Below, piece after piece: positions 19,272-28,927 of a stretch of DNA of 64,000 nt. The stretch is from Streptomyces abyssomicinicus. Lineage in GTDB: Bacteria; Actinomycetota; Actinomycetes; Streptomycetales; Streptomycetaceae. Each line of letters opens with the position of its first letter. Within the stretch, counting starts at the first letter, position 1. The translations under genes and the position numbers were made by a program. Below the pieces are notes generated by a model. That model was not told the DNA's origin and ran no database searches. It worked only from the letters and a program-made list of their open reading frames with translations. The DNA lies in NCBI RefSeq assembly GCF_008974245.1, contig NZ_BBZI01000006.1, positions 211,954 through 275,953 on the forward strand. The letters run 5' to 3'.

Positions 19272-21128
19272 TCACTCTTCGTTGTCGCCGAAGTCGGGGC
19301 GGACGTCCCGGGCGGCCATGATCTCGTCGTTGGAGGTGCCGGCCGGGACCATCGGCCAGACCATCGCGTCCTCGTGGACGATGAAGTCCACGACGACCGG
19401 ACGGTCGTTGATCGAGTTCGCCTCCTCGATGACCTTGTCCAGGTCCTCGGGCGACTCGCAGCGGATGGCGTGGCAGCCCATCGCCTCGGACAGCTTGACG
19501 AAGTCCGGGACCCGGGTGCCGGCGCTCGGGCCCGTCGCGTCCGCGCCGGGGCCGGAGTGCAGCACCGTGTTGGAGTAGCGCTGGTTGTAGAAGAGCGTCT
19601 GCCACTGGCGGACCATCCCCAGGGCGCCGTTGTTGATGACGGCGACCTTGATCGGGATGTTGTTCAGGGCGCAGGTGGTGAGCTCCTGGTTGGTCATCTG
19701 GAAGCAGCCGTCGCCGTCGATCGCCCAGACCGCGCGCTCCGGGCGGCCGGCCTTGGCGCCCATCGCGGCGGGGACCGCGTAGCCCATGGTCCCGGCGCCG
19801 CCGGAGTTCAGCCAGGTGGCCGGCTTCTCGTGCTGGAGGAAGTGCGCGGCCCACATCTGGTGCTGGCCGACGCCCGCGGTGAAGATCGTGCCCTCGGGGG
19901 CGAGCTGCCCGATCCGCTCGATGACCTGCTGCGGGGAGAGCGAGCCGTCGGCGGGCAGCTCGTAGCCCAGCGGGTAGTTCTCCCGCCAGCGGTCCAGGTC
20001 GGCCCACCAGGCGTCCAGGTCGGCGCGGTGGCCTTCGGAGTGCTCCTTCTGCACGGCCTGGACCAGGTCGGCGATCACCTCGCGGGCGTCGCCGACGATC
20101 GGCACGTCCGCCTCGCGGTTCTTGCCGATCTCGGCCGGGTCGATGTCCGCGTGGACGACCTTGGCGTGCGGTGCGAAGCTGTCCAGCCTGCCGGTGACGC
20201 GGTCGTCGAAGCGGGCGCCGAGGGCGACGATCAGGTCGGCCTTCTGCAGCCCGGTGACGGCGGCGACCGAGCCGTGCATGCCGGGCATGCCCAGGTGCTG
20301 CGGGTGGCTGTCCGGGAAGGCGCCCAGCGCCATCAGGGTGGTGGTGACGGGGGCACCGGTCAGCTCCGCCAGGACCTTCAGCTCGGCGGTGGCGCCGGCC
20401 TTGAGGACGCCGCCACCGACGTAGAGCACCGGCCGCTTGGCGGTGGTGATCAGCCGGGCGGCCTCGCGGATCTGCTTGGCGTGCGGCTTGGTGACCGGGC
20501 GGTAACCGGGCAGGTCGGCGACCGGGGGCCAGGAGAACGTGGTCTTCGTCTGGAGGATGTCCTTCGGGATGTCGACCAGGACCGGGCCGGGGCGGCCGGT
20601 CGAGGCGATGTGGAAGGCCTCGGCGATGACCCGGGGGATGTCCTCGGCGCGGGTGACCAGGAAGCTGTGCTTGGTGATCGGCATGGTGATGCCGACGATG
20701 TCCGCCTCCTGGAAGGCGTCCGTGCCGATCGCGGCGGACACCACCTGCCCGGTGATCGCGACCAGCGGCACGGAGTCCATGTTGGCGTCGGCGATCGGGG
20801 TGACCAGGTTGGTGGCGCCCGGACCGGAGGTGGCCATGCAGACACCGACCTTGCCGGTGGCCTGCGCGTAGCCGGTGGCCGCGTGGCCGGCGCCCTGCTC
20901 GTGGCGGACCAGGACGTGGCGCACCCGCGTGGAGTCCATCATCGGGTCGTACGCGGGCAGGATCGTGCCGCCGGGAATGCCGAAGACCGTGTCGACCCCC
21001 ACCTCCTCGAGCGAGCGGATGAGCGACTGGGCGCCCGTGACGTGCTCGGTCGCGGACTGCTGGAGTCCTCCGGAACGGGGCCGCGGCTGCGGATGGTGGG
21101 CCCCGGTGGCCTGCTCGGTCATCGGCAT
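19272..21128 (-). CDS. ilvB: acetolactate synthase, large (catalytic) subunit
   Basis: This ThDP-dependent enzyme joins two pyruvates, or pyruvate and 2-oxobutyrate, opening valine/leucine and isoleucine synthesis. The 618 residues include the catalytic Glu in [10 protein letters not shown] near 75, the FAD-binding middle domain, and the ThDP/Mg2+ motif [14 protein letters not shown] near 484. The first 30 residues are a poorly conserved extension; Met3 is a possible alternative start. It heads ilvB-ilvN(-ilvC) and is controlled by the leader peptide and attenuator just upstream. Confidence 0.97.
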   Translation of the reverse strand: MPMTEQATGAHHPQPRPRSGGLQQSATEHVTGAQSLIRSLEEVGVDTVFGIPGGTILPAYDPMMDSTRVRHVLVRHEQGAGHAATGYAQATGKVGVCMATSGPGATNLVTPIADANMDSVPLVAITGQVVSAAIGTDAFQEADIVGITMPITKHSFLVTRAEDIPRVIAEAFHIASTGRPGPVLVDIPKDILQTKTTFSWPPVADLPGYRPVTKPHAKQIREAARLITTAKRPVLYVGGGVLKAGATAELKVLAELTGAPVTTTLMALGAFPDSHPQHLGMPGMHGSVAAVTGLQKADLIVALGARFDDRVTGRLDSFAPHAKVVHADIDPAEIGKNREADVPIVGDAREVIADLVQAVQKEHSEGHRADLDAWWADLDRWRENYPLGYELPADGSLSPQQVIERIGQLAPEGTIFTAGVGQHQMWAAHFLQHEKPATWLNSGGAGTMGYAVPAAMGAKAGRPERAVWAIDGDGCFQMTNQELTTCALNNIPIKVAVINNGALGMVRQWQTLFYNQRYSNTVLHSGPGADATGPSAGTRVPDFVKLSEAMGCHAIRCESPEDLDKVIEEANSINDRPVVVDFIVHEDAMVWPMVPAGTSNDEIMAARDVRPDFGDNEE

Positions 21129-21201
21129 TCTCTTCTCGATGCAGAGTGGTGTGTGCGAGCTTTTGAGAATTTTGTTCGGTTGGCGCGTCCGCCCCGGTGC
21201 A

Positions 21202-21237
21202 ACAAAAAACCCCTCGTGCCGTCAGGCAAGCGAGGGG
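21202..21237 (-). terminator. ilvB attenuator (U-tailed terminator)
   Basis: Minus-strand CCCCTCG (21231-21237) pairs with CGAGGGG (21210-21216), with an inner TGCC/GGCA stem, followed by a run of six U and GU. It lies 54 nt after the leader-peptide stop codon and about 73 nt before ilvB. Ten bases abutting the stem (21238-21247) are perfectly complementary to 21296-21305 at the end of the leader peptide frame, an alternative pairing. Confidence 0.9.
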
Positions 21238-21291
21238 AGCGCGTCGGGCGGTTAGGCGCTGGGTCTCCGGTTCTCAATCCGAAGGTCCAGC

Positions 21292-21333
21292 TCAGCCGAC
21301 GCGCTGTCCAAGTACGAGAATTCGGGTGCGCAT
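21292..21333 (-). CDS. ilvB leader peptide (MRTRILVLGQRVG)
   Basis: A 13-codon frame with the run Ile-Leu-Val-Leu at codons 5-8, all three end products of the pathway. A leader of this kind before Streptomyces ilvB is established. A -10-like TAGAGG ends only 9 nt before the ATG, so the transcript is probably leaderless or nearly so. Confidence 0.9.
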   Translation of the reverse strand: MRTRILVLGQRVG

Positions 21334-21342
21334 GACCTTGAC

Positions 21343-21370
21343 CCTCTACCCGACGCAGGTCGGGTGTCAA
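21343..21370 (-). promoter_or_regulatory. ilvB operon promoter
   Basis: A perfect -35 hexamer TTGACA (21365-21370) is followed after 16 bp by TAGAGG (21343-21348). The cdgC stop codon TGA is part of the TTGACA, so the promoter begins inside the upstream gene. Confidence 0.7.
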
Positions 21371-24300
21371 GGGGGTGGGACGACGGTCTCAGAATGTGGG
21401 CGTGCGGCGCCGTGCTGGAGACCCGCGTAGGCCGCTCCCGCACTGCGGGCGGGAGGCACCGGGGGGCGGGCGCCCGCTCCGCTCCCGGGGCCGGTCGCGG
21501 CGCCGCCCGGACGGCTCTGTGCGTGGCCCCGGGACGCTACGGCGCTGGTGGGCCTGCCGCCGGTTCCGCCGGGCCTGGGGTGGCCTGCGGGGACCGGGCA
21601 GTGCCCGTCGGCGAGCAGCCGGCGGATCCGGTACTCGTCCAGAGGTGCGGAGAAGGCGCCGCCCATGCCGTGGGTGCAGCCCATGGCGCGCAGGACGCCC
21701 GCCTGGTCGGGCAGGTCCACGCCCTCGGCGACGGTCTGCATGCCGAGGTCGCCGGCGATCCGCAGCAGCCCGCTGGTGATCTTGTGCAGGCGGGCGGACT
21801 CCACCACGCCTTCAACCAGGCTCCGGTCGAGCTTGAGCACCTCCACAGGCAGCCGGCGCAGCGCGGTGATGGATCCGTAGCCGGTGCCGAAGCCGTCCAG
21901 GGCGAACCTGACGCCCAGCCGGCGCAGCGCCGTGAGGCGGCGCTCCAGGTCGTCCAGCGGGAGGCTCGGGTCGAGTCCGGCGAGTTCGATCATCAGTGAC
22001 CCGGGCGCCAGTCCGTGCCGGGTCAGCAGCGCCTCTATCGAGGTGAGCGGCAACGACCGGTCGAGCAGGCGCCGGGCGGCGATCCGTACCGCCACCGGGG
22101 TGCGCAGACCCGCCCGGGACCGGTCTGCGGCCTGGACGACGGCCTCCTCCAGCACCCAGCGGCCGAGTTCGGCCGTCCGGTCGCCCTCTTCGGCGGCCCG
22201 CAGGAACTCGGCGGGCGTGAACAGCGCGCCCTGCGCGGACCGCCAGCGGGCCTGGGCCGAGACGGCGGTGATCCGGCCGTCGGCCAGCGAGACCATGGGC
22301 TGGTGGAGCAGGGTGAACTCGCCCTCGTGCAGGGCGTTCCGCAGCCGGGCGGCGACCTCGGCCCTGCGCACCACGTCCTGCTGCATCTGGGGCGCGTAGA
22401 GCTCGACGCGATCCTTGCCTGCCGCCTTGGCCCGGTACATCGCGAGGTCCGCGTTGCGCAGCAGCTCTCCGGCGCCCAGGCCGGGTTCGGCGAAGGCCAC
22501 GCCGATGGAGGCGGCCACCCGGACGTCGTTGCCGTCGATCTCGTAGGGCTGGGAGAGCCGTAGTCGCAGCCGGTCGGCGAGCTCCAGGATGTGGCCCTCG
22601 CGGGCGGTCCGGTCGCTCACGCCGTCGCCGAGGATCAGCGCGGCGAACTCGTCCCCGCCGAGGCGGGCGGCGGTGTCGCCCTGGCGGACGGCCTCCTGGA
22701 GGCGGCGGGCGGCCTGGACGAGGAGTTCGTCCCCGGCCTGGTGCCCGATGGTGTCGTTGACCGCCTTGAATCCGTCGAGGTCGATGAAGAGCACCGCCGT
22801 GCCCTGGTCGGACTGCCGCCGGCCGGAGAGGGCCTGCCCGACCCGCCGGGTGAACAGCGCGCGGTTGGGCAGGTCGGTGAGCGCGTCGTGCTCGGCGCTG
22901 TGCTGCAACTGCGCCTGGAGGCGTACGCGTTCGGTCACGTCGCGGCTGTTGAGGATCAGGCCGCCCTGGTGCCGGTTGACCGTCGACTCGACGTTGAGCC
23001 AGCCCCCGTCGCCGCTGCGGAAGCGGTACTCGATCCGGGTGGTGGGGTCGGCGGGCGGGCCGGCGGCGAGGAAGCGGCGCAGTTCGTGCAGGACGGCCGG
23101 CAGGTCCTCGGGGTGGATCAGACCGGCCAGCTCCCGGCCGACCAGCTCCTCCGGGAGGAGGCCGTACACGCCCTCGGAGGCGTCGCTGACGTATTTCAGG
23201 CGGCCGTTGGGCGCGGCGATCATGATGACGTCGCTGGAGCCCTGGACCAGGGAACGGAAGTGGTTCTCGTTCTCGGCCAGCTTCTCGGTGAGCGCCATGT
23301 TGTCGAGCAGCATGATGCCCTGCCGGACCAGCAGCGCCAGGACCACGGCGCCGGCCGTCAGCAGCACGACCTGGTCCACGCTGCGGCCGGCCAGCACGTT
23401 GTAGAGGATGCCCAGCGTGCACACGGCCGCGGCCAGGTAGGGCAGGAGCGCGGCCAGCGATCCCGCTATGGGCCGCGCCGGTGCGTAGTACCCGGGGTCC
23501 ACGCCCGGTGCGGGAGGCCCCGGGGCGGCGGGACGGGGACGGACCGGGTCGGTCCGCGGCGTCGCGGCCGGGGTGTCGGGCGGACCGGCGGGGGTCTCGG
23601 CCTTCCCGGCGGCCGGGCCGGGTCGCGGCAGCGCGCCGGGGCGCCCGGTGCCCGCACTCCGGCGGAACCGGCGGCCCCGCAGGAGCGGGCGGGACCGGCG
23701 GCCCTCTCGCGGCCGGGCGAAGGTGGCCGCCCAGGGGGCGTAGGCGAGCAGCAGCGAGCCCGCGAACCAGCCCGCGTCCAGCAACTGCCCGGACCGGTAG
23801 CTCTGGTGGAGCAGCGGCGAGGTGAACATGGCGTCGCAGACGACGGTGAGCGCAAGCGCGGCGACCGCGGCGTTGACCGCGGCGCGGTTGGCCGCGGTGC
23901 GCCGGAAGTGCAGCGCGAGGACCACGCTCACCAGGGCGATGTCCAGTATCGGGTAGGCCAGTTGGAGGGCGGCGTGCGCGACGCCCTGGTCGGCCGCGCC
24001 GGCCGTGCGGCCCAGCGCCAGGCTCCAGGAGAGCGTGAGCAGCGAGCCGCCGATCAGCCAGGCGTCGAGCACCAGGCAGACCCAGCCGGCTCCGTTCAGC
24101 GGGCGCCTCGCCAGCATCAGCAGGCCGAGGATGGCGGGCGGCGCGAAGCACAGGAAGAAGAAGTCGGCCAGGCTGGGGCGCGGCATCTCGGCCCGGAGGA
24201 CCACCTCGTACCAGCCCCAGACCAGGTTGCCCATGCTGGCCATCGCCGAGGAGAACGCGAACAGCAGCCAGGCCGGGCGCAGTTCGCCCTGCCGGCGGGC

Positions 24301-24579
24301 GTAGAGGAAGCACGAGACGGCGGCCGTCGCACCGGCGGCGCTCAGCCCGAAGTCGCCCATCACCAGGGCCGCGCGGTGCGACCCCCAGCCGACCGCGGAG
24401 CCGAGCGCGTAGCCCGCGCAGACCAGGGTGAGGAGCACGAGCGGCACCGGCATCACGGCACGGCGCACGCCGGCCGGGGGCCTGGCCGGGGCAGCGGCGG
24501 GGGCGGCGGGGAGCCACGGCTCGTGGGCGCCGCGGCCCGCGCCGTCGAGCACGGGCGGGGAGAGGGACGGAGAGATCAC
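21367..24579 (-). CDS. cdgC: membrane-bound PAS-GGDEF-EAL protein (CdgC-type)
   Basis: A c-di-GMP signalling protein of 1070 residues: N-terminal membrane helices (about 45-430, interrupted by a long Pro/Gly-rich loop), PAS (about 445-560), GGDEF (about 570-735) and EAL (about 740-1000) domains, and a disordered tail. The cyclase site LGGDEF near 643 and the inhibitory site RQGD five residues before it are intact. The EAL domain is degenerate: S-A-Q stands for E-A-L near 775, and LDGFGTGYG for DDFGTGYS near 895. I therefore infer cyclase without phosphodiesterase activity. Position beside ilvB matches S. coelicolor SCO5511 (cdgC). GTG start with GGGAGG 5 nt before it. Confidence 0.9.
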   Translation of the reverse strand: MISPSLSPPVLDGAGRGAHEPWLPAAPAAAPARPPAGVRRAVMPVPLVLLTLVCAGYALGSAVGWGSHRAALVMGDFGLSAAGATAAVSCFLYARRQGELRPAWLLFAFSSAMASMGNLVWGWYEVVLRAEMPRPSLADFFFLCFAPPAILGLLMLARRPLNGAGWVCLVLDAWLIGGSLLTLSWSLALGRTAGAADQGVAHAALQLAYPILDIALVSVVLALHFRRTAANRAAVNAAVAALALTVVCDAMFTSPLLHQSYRSGQLLDAGWFAGSLLLAYAPWAATFARPREGRRSRPLLRGRRFRRSAGTGRPGALPRPGPAAGKAETPAGPPDTPAATPRTDPVRPRPAAPGPPAPGVDPGYYAPARPIAGSLAALLPYLAAAVCTLGILYNVLAGRSVDQVVLLTAGAVVLALLVRQGIMLLDNMALTEKLAENENHFRSLVQGSSDVIMIAAPNGRLKYVSDASEGVYGLLPEELVGRELAGLIHPEDLPAVLHELRRFLAAGPPADPTTRIEYRFRSGDGGWLNVESTVNRHQGGLILNSRDVTERVRLQAQLQHSAEHDALTDLPNRALFTRRVGQALSGRRQSDQGTAVLFIDLDGFKAVNDTIGHQAGDELLVQAARRLQEAVRQGDTAARLGGDEFAALILGDGVSDRTAREGHILELADRLRLRLSQPYEIDGNDVRVAASIGVAFAEPGLGAGELLRNADLAMYRAKAAGKDRVELYAPQMQQDVVRRAEVAARLRNALHEGEFTLLHQPMVSLADGRITAVSAQARWRSAQGALFTPAEFLRAAEEGDRTAELGRWVLEEAVVQAADRSRAGLRTPVAVRIAARRLLDRSLPLTSIEALLTRHGLAPGSLMIELAGLDPSLPLDDLERRLTALRRLGVRFALDGFGTGYGSITALRRLPVEVLKLDRSLVEGVVESARLHKITSGLLRIAGDLGMQTVAEGVDLPDQAGVLRAMGCTHGMGGAFSAPLDEYRIRRLLADGHCPVPAGHPRPGGTGGRPTSAVASRGHAQSRPGGAATGPGSGAGARPPVPPARSAGAAYAGLQHGAARPHSETVVPPP

Positions 24580-25025
24580 CGGGGCCTCCCGCAGCCGCCG
24601 GGCCGCCGGGCGGCGCACACCCCGCGACGGAAGGGCCGGGTGCGCGCGGTGGTGCGCTCCGGGTACCGCGGGTCCGCCGGCGCCCCGGCCCGGCCGGCCC
24701 CGAACCGGCCGCCCCCGAGGCGGCCGACCCCGGGGCGGTGGGGCACGGCGGGGTGGGTGACGGCGGGGTCGAGCACAAGGTGGCGGGCGGCGGCGCGGTT
24801 GGCGGCGGGGCGGTGGGCGGCTGCCCGATGAACCACCGCGGGAGGAGCCACGGCGCGACGGCGGCTCACGGCGCGCGGGGTCCCGGTCTTCCCGGCGTGC
24901 TGGGCGACGTGGTAGGTCGCAGCCTCATGGGTCCGTCGTCCGGTACATCGGCCGTGCATCGCCCGTCGCCCCCCTCGCAGTTCGGTCCAGTCCGTCTCCG
25001 GCGCCTCGATGCGGGCGCAGCCCCC

Positions 25026-25060
25026 GAGTGACGATACACCAGCATCGTCACTCAGGGACA
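25026..25060. promoter_or_regulatory. inverted repeat and BldD-box-like site upstream of cdgC
   Basis: GAGTGACGAT (25026-25035) and ATCGTCACTC (25044-25053) form a perfect 10 bp inverted repeat. TCACTCAGGGACA (25048-25060) fits the BldD consensus TNACNC(A/T)GNGTNA at all but one fixed base. cdgC homologues are known BldD targets. The site is some 470 bp before the cdgC start. The rest of 24580-25143 is G-rich simple sequence in which I see no gene. The repeat could also end transcription of the dehydrogenase gene behind it. Confidence 0.5.
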
Positions 25061-25143
25061 TAGTTCATCTACTCTGCGTGATGACGAACGGAGGTTCGGA
25101 GACGGTCCGCTTCCGCGGGACAGCGGAGAGTACCCGGACCGGG

Positions 25144-26097
25144 TCAGGCCATGCCTGGTTCACCGGTCGTCAGCATCACATTGCGCAGAGGGCGTCCGTC
25201 GGCGAATCGAGACAACTGGTCCACCAGCAGCCTCTTGGCCCTCGGCTCGAACGCACTGGTGGGACCGCCCACATGAGGGGAGATCAGCACGCCGGGAGCC
25301 GTCCACAGCGGGTGACCGGGCGGCAGCGGCTCGGGGTCGGTGACGTCCAGGGCGGCCTTGATCCTTCCGGTCTCCACCTCCGCGAGCAGGGCCTTGGTCT
25401 CCACCACGGGCCCCCGGGCCACGTTCACCAGCAGCGCCCCGTCCTTCATGCGGGCCAGGAACGAGGCGTCCACGAGATGGCGGGTGGCCTCGGTGAGCGG
25501 CGTCAGCAGTACCACCACGTCGGCCTCGGGCAGCAGCCTCGGGAGGTCGGCGAGCTGGTGCACGGGACCGCGCGCCGTCGTGCGCGCGGAGCGCGCGACC
25601 CGTACCACCCGCGCGGGTTCGAACGGGACGAGCCGATCCTCGACCGCCGAGCCGATCGCCCCGTAACCGACGATCAGCACCGTCCGGTCGGCCAGCGCGG
25701 GCCGGAAGCCGCTCGCCCACTCACCGCGTTCCTGGGCGCGCACGAAGTCGGGGATGCCGCGCAGCTGGGCCAGGATCAGCGCCAGGGTCAGCTCGGCGGT
25801 GCTGGCGTCGTGCACCCCCCGGGCGTTGCAGACCTGGACGCCGTCGGGCAGCGCGGCGAGGCCCGGCTCGACGTGGTCGATTCCGGCGGAGAGCGTCTGC
25901 ACCACCCGCACCGAGGTCATCTCCCGCATCGGGCGGGTGGTCACCGCGCCGGCCTTGAGGTAGGGGACGACGTAGAAGTCGCAGGCGGACGGGTCCGCCG
26001 GATACTCCTCCTCCCCGTTCCAGAACCGGTACACGGGACCCTCGGGGAGTCCCTCCATCTCGTCCTCGCGGTAGGGCAGCCACACTTCAGCAGTCAT
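25144..26097 (-). CDS. D-isomer-specific 2-hydroxyacid dehydrogenase
   Basis: An NAD(P)-dependent oxidoreductase of the D-2-hydroxyacid family, 317 residues. The Rossmann motif GYGAIG lies near 145, the substrate-binding Arg in NVARGPVVE near 225, the conserved Glu in DPEPLPPGHP near 254 and the catalytic His in SPHVGG near 275. The substrate is not evident; glyoxylate/hydroxypyruvate reductase-like activity is one option. It is divergent from the aldo/keto reductase gene. TAGCCT stands exactly 7 nt before the ATG, suggesting a leaderless transcript. Confidence 0.9.
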   Translation of the reverse strand: MTAEVWLPYREDEMEGLPEGPVYRFWNGEEEYPADPSACDFYVVPYLKAGAVTTRPMREMTSVRVVQTLSAGIDHVEPGLAALPDGVQVCNARGVHDASTAELTLALILAQLRGIPDFVRAQERGEWASGFRPALADRTVLIVGYGAIGSAVEDRLVPFEPARVVRVARSARTTARGPVHQLADLPRLLPEADVVVLLTPLTEATRHLVDASFLARMKDGALLVNVARGPVVETKALLAEVETGRIKAALDVTDPEPLPPGHPLWTAPGVLISPHVGGPTSAFEPRAKRLLVDQLSRFADGRPLRNVMLTTGEPGMA

Positions 26098-26104
26098 GCC
26101 ACCG

Positions 26105-26110
26105 AGGCTA
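26105..26110 (-). promoter_or_regulatory. -10 element, probable leaderless promoter
   Basis: TAGCCT on the minus strand, 7 nt before the dehydrogenase ATG, the distance at which transcription would start on the initiation codon. No clear -35 is visible. Confidence 0.4.
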
Positions 26111-26200
26111 GGTCAGTGCCCGCGGGCGGCAGACGTTAGGTTGGTTTCTCGCGGGATCCGGTGGTGGCGGCAGGGCATGCCTAGGGAGGGTCGGGGGCAG

Positions 26201-27208
26201 GTGGAGCGCAGGAGGTTGGGCTCGACGACGCTCGAGGTCGGTGCCGTCGGGCTCGGGTGCATGCCGATGAGCTGGGGGTACAGCGCCTCGCGGCAGCGCG
26301 GTGGCGAATCGCTGCGCGCCGTGCACCGGGCGCTCGACCTGGGGGCCGGGGCGGCACTGCTCGACACGGCCGACATGTACGGGCCGTTCACCAACGAACT
26401 GCTGCTGGGCCGGGTGCTGAAGGAGCGGCGCCAGGACGCGTTCGTCTCGACCAAGGTCGGTCTGCTGGTGGGAGAGGGCCATCTGGTCGCCAACGGCCGG
26501 CCCGGCTACGTGCGGCGTGCCTGCGACGCCTCGCTGCGGCGGCTGCAGACCGATGTGATCGACCTGTACCAGCTGCACCGCTCCGACCCCGAGGTGCCGG
26601 TCGAGGAGACCTGGGGCGCCATGGCCGAGCTGGTGCGTGAGGGCAAGGTGCGCTCGCTGGGACTGTGCGCGGTGGGCGGCGCCCGTACCGGCCGCCGGAC
26701 CGGGGCACGGCCGTACCAGGGCACGCTGGCGGAGCTGAGCCGGCTCCAGCGGGTGTTCCCGGTGACCGCGGTCGAGGCGGAGCTGTCCGTCTGGTCCCGG
26801 GAGGCGCTGGAGGCCCTGCTCCCCTGGTGCACGGCGCACGGGGTGGGGTTCCTCGCCGCGATGCCGCTGGGCAGCGGTTACCTCACCGGCACGCTCACCC
26901 CGGGCGAGGGGTTCGAGCCGGACGACCCGCGGGCGCGGCATCCGAGGTTCACCGCGGAGATGATGGCCGCCAACCAGCCCGTGGTGGCCGGGCTGCGCCG
27001 GGTCGCCGCACGGCACGGTGCGGACGTGACGCCGGGACAGGTGGCGCTGGCGTGGGTGCTGGCGCAGGGGCCGCACGTGGTGGCGGTGCCGGGGACGAAG
27101 CAGGAGCGCTGGGTCGGCCCCAACACCGGCGCGGCCGCGCTGCGGCTGACCGCCGAGGACCTGACGGAGCTGCGGGAGCTGCCGGCGGCGCTCGGCTCCT
27201 GGGACTGA
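26201..27208 (+). CDS. aldo/keto reductase
   Basis: An NADPH-dependent oxidoreductase of the TIM-barrel aldo/keto reductase family, 335 residues. The catalytic set is visible: Asp and Tyr in DTADMYG (about 48-54), Lys in FVSTKVG near 79 and His in YQLHRSDP near 124. The GTG at 26201 is preceded by AGGGAGGG and gives the usual family start MERRRLGSTTLEVG; ATG 26177 would add eight residues. It is divergent from the 2-hydroxyacid dehydrogenase. The substrate is unknown. Confidence 0.9.
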   Translation: MERRRLGSTTLEVGAVGLGCMPMSWGYSASRQRGGESLRAVHRALDLGAGAALLDTADMYGPFTNELLLGRVLKERRQDAFVSTKVGLLVGEGHLVANGRPGYVRRACDASLRRLQTDVIDLYQLHRSDPEVPVEETWGAMAELVREGKVRSLGLCAVGGARTGRRTGARPYQGTLAELSRLQRVFPVTAVEAELSVWSREALEALLPWCTAHGVGFLAAMPLGSGYLTGTLTPGEGFEPDDPRARHPRFTAEMMAANQPVVAGLRRVAARHGADVTPGQVALAWVLAQGPHVVAVPGTKQERWVGPNTGAAALRLTAEDLTELRELPAALGSWD

Positions 27209-27355
27209 GCGCCGGTCTCCCTGCGGCCGGACGGCGCGATCGCGGCGGAGCGGGAACTTTCGGGAGCCGTCCGGGGTAGGACAGGGTGAAGCCGGAACCC
27301 GTGCGGTACCGCTCGGCCCCGTGACGTGACCGATCCGACCGAAGGGACCCTCATC

Positions 27356-28522
27356 GTGCGACGTCCTGGACGATGCGCGGCCGTGGCGGCCGTGCTGGCC
27401 TCCTCCGCGCTCCTGCTGACGGCCGGCTGCTCCTCCGGAAGCGGGGACGCCGCGCCGTCCCCCTCGGTGAGCGGCGCGACGGCGAACCCGTCGCCCTCGG
27501 GGAGCCCGGGGGCTAGGACCCCGCCCGCCAAGGGGTCGGTGGAGGTGGTCCGGACCGTCGCGACCGGGCTGAAGTCGCCCTGGGGTGTCGCCCCCGTGGG
27601 TGACGACGCGCTGCTGGTCGCCTCCCGCGACGAGGGGACCGTCACCCGGGTCGAGGCCGCGAGCGGGAAGAAGACCGAGGTCGGCGAGGTGCCCGGGGTC
27701 GCCCCGGAGGGCGAGGGCGGTCTGCTCGGCCTCGCGCTGTCCCCCGCGTTCTCCTCGGACCACTACCTGTACGCCTACTTCACCTCCGCCTCCGACAACC
27801 GGATCGTGCGGATGCTGTACCGCCCGGACCGGCCGGCGGGCGAGCAGCTCGGCGAGCCGGACGTGGTGTTCCGGGGCATTCCGAAGGCCTTCGTGCACAA
27901 CGGCGGGCGGATCGCGTTCGGCCCGGACAAGCTGCTGTACGTCGGCACCGGGGAGGCGGGCGACGAGGAGCTGTCGCAGGACCGGGAGTCGCTCGGCGGC
28001 AAGATCCTCCGTCTGACCCCGGAGGGCGAGCCCGCGCCGGGCAACCCGTTCCCGGACTCCCCGGTCTTCTCGTGGGGTCACCGCAACGTGCAGGGTCTCG
28101 CCTTCGACGGCGAACAGCGGTTGTTCGCGGCGGAGTTCGGCCAGGACACCTGGGACGAGGTGAACCACATCGAGCCGGGCGGCAACTACGGCTGGCCCGA
28201 GCAGGAGGGCAAGGGAGGCGGCAAGGAGTTCCGCGATCCGCTCGCCCAGTGGAGCACCGACGAGGCCTCCCCCAGCGGGATCGCCTACGCGGAGGGCTCG
28301 GTCTGGATGGCCGGTCTGCGCGGCGAGCGGCTGTGGCGGATCCCGCTGGACGGCACCGAGGCGTCGGCCGAGCCGCAGGCGTTCCTGGAGGGGAAGTACG
28401 GGCGACTGCGCACGGTGGTCGCGGCGGGCGGCGACCGGCTGTGGCTGGTCACCTCCAACACGGACGGGCGCGGGGAGCCGAAGGACGGCGACGACCGGGT
28501 GCTGGAGCTGCGGGTGCGATGA
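27356..28522 (+). CDS. GSDH-type (PQQ sugar dehydrogenase-like) lipoprotein
   Basis: A secreted six-bladed beta-propeller of the glucose/sorbosone dehydrogenase family. The 388 residues start with a signal peptide and lipobox LTAGC, then a Ser/Pro-rich linker, then the propeller from about residue 62, with FVHNGGRIAFGPD near 180, GTGEAGD, and SWGHRNVQGLAFD near 240. Family members oxidise aldoses outside the cytoplasmic membrane; whether this one binds PQQ cannot be shown here. GTG start with GAAGGGA before it. It stands alone. Confidence 0.9.
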   Translation: MRRPGRCAAVAAVLASSALLLTAGCSSGSGDAAPSPSVSGATANPSPSGSPGARTPPAKGSVEVVRTVATGLKSPWGVAPVGDDALLVASRDEGTVTRVEAASGKKTEVGEVPGVAPEGEGGLLGLALSPAFSSDHYLYAYFTSASDNRIVRMLYRPDRPAGEQLGEPDVVFRGIPKAFVHNGGRIAFGPDKLLYVGTGEAGDEELSQDRESLGGKILRLTPEGEPAPGNPFPDSPVFSWGHRNVQGLAFDGEQRLFAAEFGQDTWDEVNHIEPGGNYGWPEQEGKGGGKEFRDPLAQWSTDEASPSGIAYAEGSVWMAGLRGERLWRIPLDGTEASAEPQAFLEGKYGRLRTVVAAGGDRLWLVTSNTDGRGEPKDGDDRVLELRVR

Positions 28523-28556
28523 CCTTCGCGCGAACGTCCGTGCCTCGCGCGGGGGT

Positions 28557-28865
28557 TCAGGTTCGGCGCGGCAGGTGTCCGTACAGGAAGGTCCGTACCC
28601 CGGCGGCGATCAGCGCCTCGTGTTCGGACTCCGGCAGGGGCGTGGCGCCCGGGTGGGTGCGGCTGCCGATCTCGGTGCCGGTGAGCAGCAGGAAGTGCGG
28701 CGCGGCCTGTCCGGGGTCGGGGGCCTCGAACCAGCCCTCCTCGGCCAGCTCGCGGAAGCGCTCGGCGAGCGCGGCCCGGGAGCGGTCGGGCCCGTTGGCG
28801 CGCCAGGTCTCCAGGAACTCGGAGGGCAGCCGGCCCGCCCCGGCGCTGACCGTGCCGGGCGTCCT
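28557..28865 (-). pseudogene. C-terminal remnant of a TetR-family regulator
   Basis: The minus-strand frame from about 28865 encodes the part of a TetR regulator after the DNA-binding domain: GRLPSEFLETWRANGPDR, then AALAERFRELAEEGW and HFLLLTGTEIGSRTHPG, ending after GVRTFLYGHLPRRT. Such segments are usual for the C-terminal domain of AefR-type TetR proteins. The helix-turn-helix part would need 250-300 bp more, but only about 150 bp lie before the gatB terminator and stop codon, and they encode nothing like it. I therefore call it a truncated gene. The open frame reaches 28937. Confidence 0.6.
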
Positions 28866-28927
28866 CCGGCTTCCGGACGACACCCCGTCCTGACGGCCCG
28901 CCGACACCGGGGCCCCGCATACGTCAG

